A stretch of DNA of 64,000 nucleotides from Aliishimia sp963721175 (GTDB taxonomy: Bacteria > Pseudomonadota > Alphaproteobacteria > Rhodobacterales > Rhodobacteraceae). The notes below the pieces were generated by a model. It was given only the letters and a program-made list of their open reading frames with translations. It was not told the DNA's origin and made no database searches. The stretch covers positions 310,001 to 374,000 of the forward strand of contig CAVRIG010000026.1 of NCBI GenBank assembly GCA_963721175.1, in the 5' to 3' direction. The number at the start of each line of letters is the position of its first letter. Positions within the stretch are counted from its first letter, which is position 1. The translations under genes and the position numbers were made by a program. Positions 1-9,291 of the stretch are shown piece by piece.

Positions 1-690
1 TCCAGATGATGCAGGACACCTTCGCCGCCGCAGCGCCGTGGATCGCCGCGCTGGCCGTGATCTCGATCCTCTGGGGCGCGCTGGTGGCGCTGGCGCAAGT
101 CGAACCTGAAACGGCGGATCGCCTACACCTCGATCAACCACATGGGCTACACGGTTCTGGGCATCGCCGCGGCGGGGTCAGCGGTCGGGTCGCAGGCGAT
201 GCGCGAGGTGGCGCTGACCGGCGCGGTAATCGAGATGGTGGCCCACGGGCTCATCACCGGGGCGCTGTTCCTGATGGCGGGCGGGTTCTGGCAGCGGCGT
301 CAGGATTACGCGCTCGACCATTATGGCGGTCTCGCGGCCACTGCGCCGCGCTTCACCGCGGCCATGGTGCTGGCGTCCTTCGCCTCCTTCGGCTTGCCGG
401 GGCTGGCGGGCTTCGTGGCGGAGCTGCAGATCTTCCTGGGCGCCTTCGCCGCCTTCCCGTTGCTCGCCGCGGTCGGGCTCTTGGGCATCGTGATCACAGC
501 AGCCCTGTTCCTGACCATGCTGCGCCAGCTCTTCTTCGGGGAGCGGCCGCAGAACGATCCGGCCTTTCCCGATCTTGACGCGACCGAGATGGTCGTGCTC
601 GCCATCCTGCTGGGGTTCGTCGTCCTGATCGGTATCTGGCCGGTCTGGCTCGTCGACCTGATCGGCGCCGGTTCGATCGTCGGTGGCTGA
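1..690 (+). CDS. nuoM: NADH-quinone oxidoreductase subunit M, 3' part, frameshifted
   Basis: C-terminal part of a NuoM-type proton-pumping membrane subunit of complex I; the gene enters from the left edge. Hydrophobic helices alternate with short loops. The read-through LKRRIAYTSINHMGY, a hallmark of the NuoL/M/N antiporter family, appears only after a frame change at about 95-99, where GCAAG replaces an expected GCAG. The stop overlaps the start of the next gene (nuoN), as in nuo operons. Family knowledge supports a role in proton translocation; a related Mrp-type antiporter subunit is a less likely alternative. Confidence 0.8.
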
Positions 691-2080
691 CATGCCCGTC
701 GGCGACATTCTCCCCGAACTCGCGGTCTTGCTCACCGCCGTCGGCGTGCTTCTGGCGGCAATGGCGCTACCGCACGCGCGCCAAGCGGTGTGTGCGTGGC
801 TGGCGCTTGGAGGCCTCGTCGTGGCCGCGGGTCTTGCCGTCTGGAAGGCTGGCGCCCATTCGCTTACCTTCCGCGGCACCTTTGCGCTCGACCCCGCGAC
901 CGATTGGTCGCGGCTGGTGCTTCTGGGGGTCACGGCGCTCACGATCCTGATGTCACCCGCCTGGTTCGCGCGCGACCGGCGGCATGGCGAGTTCTACGCG
1001 ATGCTGCTCTTCTCCACGCTGGGCGCGATGGCGATGGCGGGTGCGGCGGATCTGATGCAGTTGATGATGGGTGTGCTGCTGAGTTCGATCACCGGCTACA
1101 CGCTCGCCGCCTGGCACCGCGACTGGGCGATTTCGGTCGAGGCGGGGATGAAATACTTCCTCGTCGGTGCGCTCGCCAACGCGTTGATGGTCACCGGGAT
1201 CGTGCTGGTGTTGGGGATGTCCGGAACCACCGACTATCAGCAACTGGCAGGCCGCGCGCCCGGGTCCGAGCTGGAGCTGATCGGCGTGGTTCTGGTGATC
1301 CTGGGCCTGCTCTTCAAGCTGGCGGCCCTTCCCGCGCATGCCTGGATGCCCGACGTGGCGGAGGGGGCACCGGCCCCCGTCGCCGCCTTCCTGACCACCG
1401 CACCGAAGATCGCCGGGGCGGTTGCGCTCTACCGCCTGATCGACCTGTACCCGTTTGGAGAGACCGAGCTGCATGGCCTCATCGCCGGGACCGCCGCGCT
1501 GACCATGACCTGGGGCAACCTCGCAGCACTTGGGCAGGAGGACATGCGCCGGATGATCGGCTGGTCTTCCGTCAGCCAGTCCGGTTTCGCCCTGATGGCC
1601 GTCGCCGCGGCGGGCCAGGTGCAGGAGGCGCTGCCCGCGCTCCTGGTCTTCGTCACGGCCTATGCCGCCGCCAACATCGCGCTCTTCGCGACGATCACAA
1701 GGCTCAGGGGACGCACGGCCAAGGAGGATTTCCACGGCCTCGCGCGTCGGCGACCGTGGGAGGCGGCGGTGCTGATCTTGGGGTTCCTGTCGCTCGTCGG
1801 CATACCGCCACTGGCGGGGTTTCTCGGAAAGTTCGAGCTCTTCGCGGTGTCGGTGGCGGCGGACATGGCGTGGCTTGCGGTGATCGGGCTCGCCAACTCG
1901 GCGCTGTCGCTCGCCGTCTACGCCCGCTTCGTCGCTCCGGCCTTTTTCGAGGAACCCGAGACGTGCATTGAAACCCTGCCCGGCACATCGATAGGTGCGA
2001 TGCTCCTCGCCGGCCTCGCCACGCTTCTGATCGGCCTCGCGGGCGGCCTGCTGCCGGTTGCGGTGACCGCGTTGCCATGA
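683..2080 (+). CDS. nuoN: NADH-quinone oxidoreductase subunit N
   Basis: A 465-residue polytopic membrane protein of the proton-antiporter family that includes NuoN. The central part carries KLAALPAHAWMPDVAEGAP, the conserved helix with the Lys and the PxHxWxPD motif, followed by further helices. Length fits NuoN (about 470-480). The start is a GTG at 683, overlapping the end of nuoM; an ATG at 692 is an alternative. No other complex I genes follow, so this is the 3' end of the cluster. The usual downstream biotin ligase gene is absent, which could mean a second, accessory complex I cluster. Confidence 0.85.
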   Translation: MADMPVGDILPELAVLLTAVGVLLAAMALPHARQAVCAWLALGGLVVAAGLAVWKAGAHSLTFRGTFALDPATDWSRLVLLGVTALTILMSPAWFARDRRHGEFYAMLLFSTLGAMAMAGAADLMQLMMGVLLSSITGYTLAAWHRDWAISVEAGMKYFLVGALANALMVTGIVLVLGMSGTTDYQQLAGRAPGSELELIGVVLVILGLLFKLAALPAHAWMPDVAEGAPAPVAAFLTTAPKIAGAVALYRLIDLYPFGETELHGLIAGTAALTMTWGNLAALGQEDMRRMIGWSSVSQSGFALMAVAAAGQVQEALPALLVFVTAYAAANIALFATITRLRGRTAKEDFHGLARRRPWEAAVLILGFLSLVGIPPLAGFLGKFELFAVSVAADMAWLAVIGLANSALSLAVYARFVAPAFFEEPETCIETLPGTSIGAMLLAGLATLLIGLAGGLLPVAVTALP

Positions 2081-2459
2081 AGTCGCAGGCAGCGGAGGAT
2101 GAAGCGCCGCAGCGCGTCGCTCCAGGGACAAGCGCGACGGCCACGGCGCGGGCAGAACGCCCGGGAGGAGAGATAGGCGCCCTGTGTCGACGGGATGCAA
2201 AATGACACATCACTTTGGTCGTGGTGGGTGGTTCCCGAAGTGCGCTCAGGAACACCTTTGCAACCTGCCGACAATCCGGGAAACGCATTCGGTTCGGAAT
2301 TGTTCCCGCATAGGTTCGAAAAATGCGGGGGCAGAAACGTGCAGTCGGCTTGGCCATCCAGCGGTTTCCCTCACCCATGCGCTCAGTTTGCGGGACGGCC
2401 ATGCGCGGCATCGGTCGATGACGGTTGCAATCTGTCGGCAGCGGCAGCCTCCGGCTCGA
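2081..2459. other. Intergenic gap with one minus-strand stress promoter
   Basis: No convincing gene on either strand. The only recognisable element is a stress-type promoter at 2282-2306 that points left toward the 3' end of nuoN, with no protein gene in front of it. Confidence 0.5.
2282..2306 (-). promoter_or_regulatory. EcfG-type promoter, orphan
   Basis: On the minus strand GGAAC (2306-2302), 17 nt, GTT (2284-2282), the last preceded by C, so an exact GGAAC-N16-CGTT. No protein gene lies immediately downstream; transcription would run into the 3' end of nuoN in antisense. Confidence 0.5.
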
Positions 2460-2645
2460 TCACTCGCGGTCGTGTTCCGGCTTATCCTTGCGGCTGGTCT
2501 CCGCCATCTCTTCCAGTTCCTTCTCGGTCATCGAGTTGTACATGTTCTTCGCGGGGCCCTGAAGATCGCTGACCTTCGTCTCCCCGCGCTTGGCCGACAA
2601 TGCGATGCCGGCGGCCTTCTGCTGTGATCCTGACTTGGCGGGCAT
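2460..2645 (-). CDS. DUF3008 family small stress protein
   Basis: A 61-residue, lysine- and serine-rich protein beginning MPAKSGSQQKAAGIALSAKR, the typical opening of the DUF3008 family; it continues with MYNSMTEKELEEMAETSRK, also family-typical. The ATG at 2645 is chosen over upstream starts because AAAGGAA lies about 8 nt before it and because family members begin MPAKS. Function is unknown; members recur next to stress genes. A stress-type promoter stands about 50 nt upstream. Confidence 0.85.
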   Translation of the reverse strand: MPAKSGSQQKAAGIALSAKRGETKVSDLQGPAKNMYNSMTEKELEEMAETSRKDKPEHDRE

Positions 2646-2696
2646 TCCCGGTTCCTTTCCAAACATGTTGGCCGGCACCACGCCGGCATCCCGGCA

Positions 2697-2721
2697 AACC
2701 GGGAAAGGCTTTGCTTGTTCC
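2697..2721 (-). promoter_or_regulatory. EcfG-type promoter of the DUF3008 gene
   Basis: Minus strand GGAAC (2721-2717), 17 nt, GTT (2699-2697), about 50 nt before the DUF3008 start. Confidence 0.7.
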
Positions 2722-2794
2722 CTTGCGGTCGCGCGTCGATGAGGTGTGAACGCGCGCCCGCGGAGATGCGGGTTTCACCCGCAGGCGAGCACGC

Positions 2795-4013
2795 CTACCA
2801 GCGGCCCGCGCGCGTCGCCAGCGGCGTGGCGGACACCCCGTGCATCACGATCGAGAGGGCTACGACCAGGCTGGCGACGGGCCAGATCGTCTGGACATCC
2901 GTCCGGTCCACCACCAGCACGGCATAGTAGATGGATGCGATTCCCATCGGTCCGAACCACCCCAGGAACGCGGCTTCGCGGCCGGTCCGGATGGTCGAGA
3001 AGGCTGGGCGCAGCAGCAGCCACCACGGCAGACGCCGCAGGACGAGGACCGCAACCGCGAAAGCCAGCCCGTGCCAGCCGAGGTCGAGCCACTCCTGCCA
3101 TGGCAGCATCGCGCCGAAGAGGATGAAGACCGGCAGGTCGAAGAAGCGGCCGATCGCCTCCTGCATGTGCTCGTGGCGGGTTTCCTTCCGGTCGATGTGG
3201 CGGTTCAGCAGGAGGCCCGCGACGAAGACGGCCAGGATCCCGTCGCTGCCGATGAGCCGCACGAAGGACAGCACCGTGATCGACAGCGCGAGGCCGATGG
3301 ACGTGATCGAATGCGCGTCCGCGAACTCTTGCCGGCGCGCCCAGATCAGCAGCCTGCCCGCGATCTCGCCGCAGATCATGCCGATGACGACGCGCCCCGA
3401 TCACCTCCCAGAGCAGGACGCGCAGGACCCATTCGCCCAAGGCTGCATTCACGGTTTCGGTGATCAGGAGCACCGGCAGCAGCACGAGCAGGATCCCCAG
3501 GCCGTCATTGGCCCCGCTTTCCGCCGTCAGCAGGTTGCGCAGGCGCTCCGGCACGTTGCCTTCGGCGATGCGCCCGCCGGTGATCGTGGCCGCGAGAACC
3601 GGGTCGGTCGGCGCCAGCACCGCGCCGAGCATGCAGGCCGGCAGCAGCGCGAAACCGAGAATCCCCGCCGCGAGCCCGGCACCGGTCGCCGCCATCAGCG
3701 GCAAGCCTACCGCGAGCGCCAAGCATATGTCCCGCCATTGGCTCCGCGCGAAACCTGCCGGAAGCCGCATCGCCGCTCCCATGACCGCGATGCCGAGGGT
3801 CAGGTGCGACGCTTCCTTCAGCCAGTTCAAGGGAATGGCCCCGTCGCTCGCGGAACCGAGCGTGTTCATCGCGGCGGAACCGACCAGCACGCCGGCGAGA
3901 AGACAGATCGTCGGCTCCGAGAGCCAGAGCCGGTTCTTCACGTATCCCCCGGTAACGCCGAGCACCAGTACCGTCCCGGCGCCGATGGTCAGCGCAAGGT
4001 CCAGGTCGGACAT
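2795..4013 (-). CDS. Cation:proton antiporter (CPA1 type), frameshifted
   Basis: An inner-membrane sodium or potassium/proton antiporter of the CPA1 (NhaP) family, about 405 residues once mended. About a dozen hydrophobic segments are visible. Family motifs are GAVLAPTDPVLA near residue 130 and AESGANDGLG with the Asn-Asp pair at about 169-170, the ion-binding helix. The frame changes at about 3392; removing one base joins WEVIGA to VVIGMICGEIAGR. It follows the 119-residue gene by 25 nt and is probably co-transcribed from the promoter at 4436-4460. No C-terminal TrkA or cNMP domain is present. The ion is not predictable. Confidence 0.85.
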
Positions 4014-4038
4014 GACGTCGGTGGCGATGCGCCCGGCC

Positions 4039-4398
4039 TCAGTAGAAGAAGAACAGAAGGACGATCACGCAGACGACGGCGATGATCGCGATCGTGCCCA
4101 CGCCGAACTTCTGCTTCTTGCTGCCGGCCTGAAGGTCGCCCGGCGTCAGCTTCGCGCCTTCGGTTTCAGACGTGCGCGTCTCCTGATGGCGGGCGCGCCG
4201 CGCCTGCTCCGGCGTGGGAGCGTTGCCGCCGGCCTCGTCGTCGGTGCCGAGCGGTGCGGCCGCCGGATCGCTGAAGGCGACCTTGTCGCCGCCGCCGCGG
4301 TCGATGTCGTCGCGCAGCCGGGCCGTTTCCGCGGCGCCGGATTTCGGTTTTGTGTGGCGGACGCCGTCTGCGTCTCGTTCTGCGTCTGATTTTGACAT
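4039..4398 (-). CDS. Small C-terminally anchored membrane protein, unknown function
   Basis: 119 residues. The body is hydrophilic and charged, with FSDPAAAPLGTDDEAGG in the middle, a sequence style I associate with small unnamed proteins of Rhodobacteraceae. The last 20 residues are a single hydrophobic segment (GTIAIIAVVCVIVLLFFFY) ending at the C terminus, so it is probably tail-anchored with its bulk in the cytoplasm. The start at 4398 (MSKSDAERD) leaves a short leader after the promoter. First gene of a likely operon with the antiporter. Function not known. Confidence 0.7.
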   Translation of the reverse strand: MSKSDAERDADGVRHTKPKSGAAETARLRDDIDRGGGDKVAFSDPAAAPLGTDDEAGGNAPTPEQARRARHQETRTSETEGAKLTPGDLQAGSKKQKFGVGTIAIIAVVCVIVLLFFFY

Positions 4399-4435
4399 GA
4401 CCGTGTACCTACCTTGGGTTCTGCCTTGGGCTCGA

Positions 4436-4460
4436 AACCCGGTGGCGCGCGCAAAGTTCC
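4436..4460 (-). promoter_or_regulatory. EcfG-type promoter of the tail-anchored protein/antiporter operon
   Basis: Minus strand GGAAC (4460-4456), 17 nt, GTT (4438-4436). It is back to back with the sodC promoter 25 nt away. Confidence 0.7.
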
Positions 4461-4484
4461 CTGTCGCCCGATCTCGCTTGCCGT

Positions 4485-4509
4485 GGAACATCGGCCCGAA
4501 CCTGCTGTT
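4485..4509 (+). promoter_or_regulatory. EcfG-type promoter of sodC
   Basis: GGAAC (4485-4489), 17 nt, GTT (4507-4509), about 50 nt before the sodC ATG. Divergent partner of the promoter at 4436-4460. Confidence 0.7.
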
Positions 4510-4561
4510 CCAGAGCCTTCCCGGCCGAGTTGTGCCGGACCCGAACCGAAGGATTGACGAC

Positions 4562-5062
4562 ATGAACATCTTCACGACCACCGCATTGGCCGCTTTCATG
4601 GCAGTTTCCGCGGCTGAGGCTGCCGACGTCTCGGCCGACGTGAGCGACCGCGAGGGCAACAGCCTGGGCGCCGTTCGCGTCACCGACACACCGTCCGGCG
4701 TGGCGATGGCCACGGTGACGCTCATGAACCTGCCCGCGGGCGTTCATGGCATTCACCTGCACGAGACGGGTGATTGTTCCGCGGACGATTTCACGTCGGC
4801 GGGCGGCCATATCGCCGGCGACCGTAAACACGGTGTCCTCGTCGAGGGCGGCCCTCACCCGGGCGACATGCCCAACCTGACCGTGAAGGACAACGGCAAC
4901 GGCGAGGTGGAGGTATTCCTGCCTTACCTGCAGGTGGAGCGGGATCTGCTGGACGAGGATGGCGCGGCCTTCATCGTGCATGCGGGCCCCGACGATTACG
5001 AAAGCCAGCCTGCCGGGGATGCGGGCGATCGCATCGCCTGCGGCGAGTTTACCGAACAGTAG
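4562..5062 (+). CDS. sodC: Superoxide dismutase [Cu-Zn], periplasmic
   Basis: 166 residues including a signal peptide (MNIFTTTALAAFMAVSAAEA). It converts superoxide to peroxide and oxygen in the periplasm. GVHGIHLHETGDC carries two copper ligands (HLH) and the first disulfide Cys; GGHIAGDRKHG and GPHPGDMPNL supply the bridging and zinc histidines; FIVHAGPDDY gives the last copper His; IACGEF holds the second Cys. Length is usual for SodC. The ATG at 4562 follows an AAGGA site and gives a complete signal peptide, so longer upstream readings are not used. Regulation by the general stress sigma is suggested by the promoter at 4485-4509. Confidence 0.92.
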   Translation: MNIFTTTALAAFMAVSAAEAADVSADVSDREGNSLGAVRVTDTPSGVAMATVTLMNLPAGVHGIHLHETGDCSADDFTSAGGHIAGDRKHGVLVEGGPHPGDMPNLTVKDNGNGEVEVFLPYLQVERDLLDEDGAAFIVHAGPDDYESQPAGDAGDRIACGEFTEQ

Positions 5063-5227
5063 TCCCGACCGCGCATGGCGGCGTATGGCGGGGCCCGTCC
5101 AGGGCCCTGCAACCGGCTTCGCCGAACGGGACAGAGGCAACCGCACATCGCCGAACCCGTTTCAGAATGAGGGTTCGGCGGTCATTGATCTGCCTGCCGA
5201 CACACGCGCACCGACGGCGGGCAAGGC

Positions 5228-7118
5228 ATGATCGACAAGCCGACAGTTCTGTTCACCGGCGCCTGCACCGCGATGACATGCTCGAGGCCTTCGCCCGGAC
5301 GATCGACCGCCGCGCCGACCTGCCCGAGAACGCGGTGATCCTGATCGGCGAGCCCGAGGCGATGGGGTACGGCGAACTGCAGGAAACGCTGGCCCGGCTG
5401 ATCCACGGTGCGGAGGATTGGAAGACGCTCTCGGTCCCCAAGCCCCTGGCGGCCGCCGGTGCCTGGGTGCAGCAGAAATCCACGCCCCTCGTTCCGGACG
5501 ACTTCGACCAGGACGAGGAGCCTTTCATCAAGCCCTTCATGGTGCAGATGGCGGATGCGCATTACGAGCTCGACATCAGCAGGGCGGAAACGTTGCTGGG
5601 CTGGCGGCACCGGCATTCTTTGCGCGAGACACTGCCGGCGGTGGTGGAGGCGCTGAAGGCGGATCCCGCCGGCTGGTGCGAGGCCAACGGGCTGACCAAG
5701 CCGCACTGGCTGCTTGCCGCCGAGGCGCGCGAGGACCCCGAGCGCGCTGCGCGTGCAGAAGGAAGCCGAATTTCGCGCCGCGCGCGCCGCCAACATCTTG
5801 GCGCAGTTCCTCAACATCGGCCTGGGGGCCTGGATGATCACCGCGCCGGTGCTGCTGGGCTATGCGGCGCAGACCGGACTGCTGCTGAGCGACATCGTCT
5901 CAGGCCTGCTCGTCATGGCGGGCAGTTTCCTCGCGCTGTCATGGCGGGCCGCACTGGTGCGGTGGGTGGTGGCGGCGGTCGGGCTCTGGGTGAATGACCG
6001 CGCCACTGGTGTTCTGGACCGACAGCCCGGCGGCCTACCTCAACGGCTCGCTCGTGGGCATGCTCATCTTCGGGCTTGCCGTTCTTCGGGCTTGCCGTCT
6101 GCACCCGGCCGGTGCCTGGCATCGTACGATGGTCGCGGTCACGGGGCCACGACCCCCAAGGGCTGGGACTACTCGCCCTCGGACTGGTCGCAGCGCATCC
6201 CGATCATCGTGCTGGCCTTCTTCGGCTATTTCATTTCGCGCTACCTCGCCGCCTATCAGCTCGGCCACGTCGACGGCGTATGGGAGCCGTTCTTCGCCGG
6301 TGCACCGGACGATCCCAAGAACGGGACGGAGGAGATCATCACGTCCTCGGTCTCGCGCGCATCGCCTGTGCCCGATGCGGGTCTGGGGGCGCTGACCTAC
6401 CAGATGGAGATCCTGATCGGGCTGATCGGCTCCGCGCGGCGCTGGCGGACGATGCCGTGGCTGGTGATGATCTTCGGCATCATGATCGTGCCCCTTGGCA
6501 TGGTGTCGATCACCTTCATCGTGCTCCAGCCGATCGTGCTCGGAACCTGGTGCACACTGTGTCTCGTCACCGCCGCCGCGATGCTGATCCAGATCCCCTA
6601 TTCGGTGGACGAGCTGATCGCGACCTGCCAGTTCCTGGCGCGGCGCCGAAGGGCCGGGCGGCCGATCCTGCGCGTCTTCCTGACCGGCGATACAGATGAC
6701 GGGCCGGACGACCGCGCCGACGAAAGCTTCGAACAGCCGCCGATGTATCTCGTCCGCGACATGCTGGGCGGCGGCATGACCCGGACCTGGGGCCTGGCGG
6801 CCACCATCGCGATCGGCATCTGGCTGATGGTCACCCGGTTGACGCTGGGCACGACGGGCACACTGGCCGAAGCCGACCACCTCGTGGGCGCGCTGGCTGT
6901 GACCGTGGCCGTGACCGCATTGGCCGAAAGCGCGCGTCCGGCGCGCTTCCTCAACATGTGCCTCGGGGGCGTGGCTGGTGATCTGCGCCTTCGTGATGGA
7001 CGGAACCTGGCTCCAGCGCGGCGCGGACATCGGCGCCAGTCTGGCGCTGATCGCGGCCAGAGTTCCGCGCGGCCCGGTCCGGAACAGCTATGGCAGCTCG
7101 TCGAGGCTCATCGTCTGA
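5228..7118 (+). pseudogene. Epimerase-SPW-VKOR fusion protein, internally deleted and multiply frameshifted
   Basis: Pieces in order: MIDKPTVLFTGA, the first strand of an NAD-dependent epimerase; then, directly, the last part of that domain (HRDDMLEAFARTIDRR to about 5740), so most of the Rossmann domain is missing; two SPW-type membrane helices (NILAQFLNIGLGAWMITAP and a repeat); then a vitamin K epoxide reductase-like domain with the redox pair in GTWCTLCL near 6560. Frames change at about 5750, 5985, within the 16-bp tandem duplication 6067-6098, at 6125-6160, and at about 6965. The stop at 7118 follows the last mend (AWLVICAFVMDGTW). An intact version would be a membrane thiol-redox protein. 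Confidence 0.7.
6067..6098 (+). repeat. 16-bp perfect tandem duplication inside the VKOR gene
   Basis: TCTTCGGGCTTGCCGT occurs twice in direct succession (6067-6082 and 6083-6098). One copy reads LIFGLAV in frame with what follows; the second adds 16 bases and so shifts the frame by one. Confidence 0.9.
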
Positions 7119-7171
7119 CGTTTCAAGACCTGTGGTGTCGCCGCGCTTTGCGGTTCGAAGAACCGGTTACC

Positions 7172-7196
7172 GGAACATGTTGGACGCGGGCATGTT
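7172..7196 (+). promoter_or_regulatory. EcfG-type promoter of the AI-2E family permease
   Basis: GGAAC (7172-7176), 17 nt, GTT (7194-7196), about 140 nt before the GTG start at 7334. Confidence 0.65.
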
Positions 7197-7333
7197 CTGA
7201 AACCGTGTTGCCCCGTGCGATGGCGCGTTGAGGACAGCAGCATCGCATTGCCGATCCGGATGCAACGTGCCCAGCCCGCGGCCGCTCCGAGGAGCCGCCA
7301 CCTGGGGCAGGAGGCAGGAAAGGAAGGAGCTTC

Positions 7334-8458
7334 GTGCGCGACATGGCCGACCACATCACCTCGCCGCGGCGGCGGCCCGAACTCTGGCTTCTCGCGGTGA
7401 TCGCGATCGTCCTGACCGGCTGGGCGCTTCGGGCGATGGCCGGTGTTCTCGTGCCGTTGATCCTCGCATTCTTCCTCGCGCTGATGATCTACCCGCTCGA
7501 TCGGACGGCCAGGGAAAAGCTGCCCGACAAGCTCCGCTGGCTGGGGCACGCGCTGGCGCTCTCCGTCGTCCTTCTGGCGCTTCTGGTGTTTCTCGGCTGC
7601 CTCTGGCTCGCCGCGGATCAGGTCATGACCCGTTTCGAGGATGCGGATTACACCGAACTGGTGCCCGCGGAATTGCTGAACGCGACGAACGGGAGTGAAG
7701 GCGCCGATTCGCGCTTGGGCGGCGTCTTCTCGAACGCGACGCAGTCGCTGGCCGGCGTGGTGGTGGAGCGGATGTCCGGCATGGCGCAATGGGTCGTCAA
7801 CATGGCAGGCTCCATGCTGGCCGGGATCGTGCTGGTGATCTTCCTGATCCTCATGATGCTGATCGAGGCGCCGCATTGGCACGAGAAGCTGACGGCGACC
7901 GCCTCCCGGCGTGCCAATGTCGATATGCAGAACGCGCTGAAGGTCATCTCGCAACGCCTGCGCCGTTACCTGCTCACCCGCGTCATCATCGGCGCGATCA
8001 GCGGCGCACTTTACGCTCTCTGGCTGTGGCTTTTCGGCATCGACCTGCTCTTCGTCTGGGCGATGCTGGCCTTTCTGCTGAACTTCGTGCCGACCTTCGG
8101 GTCGCTGATCGCCGGATTGCTGGCGATCGCCTATGCCTTCCTGCAGAAGGATTTCACCACCGCGATGTTCGTCGGCACCGGCATCCTCGTCATCGAGCAG
8201 GTGATGGGCAATTTCGTCGATCCGCGGATGCAGGGACGGCGGATCTCGGTCTCGCCGCTGGTGATTCTGATCGTTCTGGTGCTCTGGACCTGGCTCTGGG
8301 GACCGATGGGAGCGATCCTCGCTGTGCCGATCGTCGTCGCCATGGTCATCTTCTTCAGCCATTTCGAGGTGCTGCAGCCCTTCGCGCTGTTTCTCAGCAA
8401 CGAATCCTCGCAGGCCGGCCTCGACCGCGCGACGGAAAGTGCGGGCAGCGAGTTGTAG
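7334..8458 (+). CDS. AI-2E family transporter (PerM-like)
   Basis: 374 residues with about eight hydrophobic segments arranged as in the AI-2E exporter/UPF0118 family: two or three helices, a hydrophilic middle of about 100 residues (FEDADYTELV to RVIIGAISG), then a membrane-rich C-terminal half with LLFVWAMLAFLLNFVPTFGSL, a family-typical stretch. It acts in the inner membrane; substrates vary and cannot be read from sequence (small signals, Na+/H+ exchange and others are reported for the family). GTG at 7334 sits 4 nt after AAGGAAGGAG; ATG at 7343 is an alternative. Confidence 0.85.
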   Translation: MRDMADHITSPRRRPELWLLAVIAIVLTGWALRAMAGVLVPLILAFFLALMIYPLDRTAREKLPDKLRWLGHALALSVVLLALLVFLGCLWLAADQVMTRFEDADYTELVPAELLNATNGSEGADSRLGGVFSNATQSLAGVVVERMSGMAQWVVNMAGSMLAGIVLVIFLILMMLIEAPHWHEKLTATASRRANVDMQNALKVISQRLRRYLLTRVIIGAISGALYALWLWLFGIDLLFVWAMLAFLLNFVPTFGSLIAGLLAIAYAFLQKDFTTAMFVGTGILVIEQVMGNFVDPRMQGRRISVSPLVILIVLVLWTWLWGPMGAILAVPIVVAMVIFFSHFEVLQPFALFLSNESSQAGLDRATESAGSEL

Positions 8459-8503
8459 CACGCAATACCTGCGACGCTGCCTCGCACGCAGCCTCGTACC
8501 GGA

Positions 8504-8528
8504 GGAACACTTGCTGCATTCGGCCGTT
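8504..8528 (+). promoter_or_regulatory. EcfG-type promoter of the EF-hand gene
   Basis: GGAAC (8504-8508), 16 nt, CGTT (8525-8528): an exact consensus match 32 nt before the ATG at 8560. Confidence 0.8.
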
Positions 8529-8559
8529 GATCCGCAGCGAGTAGGCAAAGGAGATTACC

Positions 8560-9078
8560 ATGCAGTTTTCATCGATTGTGGCCATCACGGCTTTTCTGTT
8601 GGCCACAGGACCCGCAGCGGCACAGATGATGCAGGACTGGGACAGCGATGCCAGCGGTGCACTCTCCCGCGACGAATGGAACACCGCTTTCAATGACAGC
8701 ACGGACTTTTCGGATTGGGACGCCGATGGGGACGGCATGGTCCGTTATGACGAATTCGACAACGTCCTGTTCAACCGCTTCGATGCCGATGACGACGACC
8801 GACTAATCGGCGCGGAATGGGACTACACTGTGGACAAAATGTACGGGGAGGAACCGCTGAACTTCTCGCTCGAGGATTACGATTACGACGGCGATCAGGC
8901 TCTGAGCCGGGACGAGTTCGCGGATGTCGGGCTCTATGACGACTTCCGCGAGAGGGGCGGCCTCGACACCTCGGTCGACGGCATCGGCGAAGACGACTTC
9001 GCGGACGGCATGTTCGACTGGTACGACGCGAATGACGACGACGAGATTGGCCCGGGCGAGGATCGCTGGTTGCAGTGA
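8560..9078 (+). CDS. Secreted EF-hand calcium-binding protein
   Basis: 172 residues with an N-terminal signal peptide (MQFSSIVAITAFLLATGPAAA). Five EF-hand-like loops follow: DSDASGALSRDEW, DADGDGMVRYDEF, DADDDDRLIGAEW, DYDGDQALSRDEF and DANDDDEIGPGED. The second and fourth match the DxDxDGxxxxxE pattern best. The protein is very acidic and probably binds calcium in the periplasm or outside the cell. The promoter at 8504-8528 places it in the general stress response. The partner is unknown. Confidence 0.85.
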   Translation: MQFSSIVAITAFLLATGPAAAQMMQDWDSDASGALSRDEWNTAFNDSTDFSDWDADGDGMVRYDEFDNVLFNRFDADDDDRLIGAEWDYTVDKMYGEEPLNFSLEDYDYDGDQALSRDEFADVGLYDDFRERGGLDTSVDGIGEDDFADGMFDWYDANDDDEIGPGEDRWLQ

Positions 9079-9238
9079 CCTGCGAGACCCCGCACGGTCC
9101 CGCAGCCGTTTTGTCCGGCCGTGCGCGCCGGGAACACTTGTTCGGGTGGGCGACGACCTGACGCCGCCCCGGACGGCATGTCGCCGATCGCGACAGCCGA
9201 CTGTGAAAGCGTTATGTGCGGTTTCGGACACAAACTCT

Positions 9239-9263
9239 GGAACTCCGTGGGTTCCTGGCCGTT
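9239..9263 (+). promoter_or_regulatory. EcfG-type promoter of the DedA gene
   Basis: GGAAC (9239-9243), 17 nt, GTT (9261-9263, preceded by C), about 30 nt before the ATG at 9292. Confidence 0.7.
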
Positions 9264-9291
9264 CGCACTACATCAATCGAGGAGCTTGCCG

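Noticed and set aside
4214..4561. N-terminal extension of the Cu/Zn SOD frame
   Set aside because: It would bury the signal peptide and run through the divergent promoters; ATG 4562 is right.
5062..5227. Stress promoter for the SPW/VKOR gene
   Set aside because: No GGAAC with a properly spaced GTT was found between sodC and this gene.
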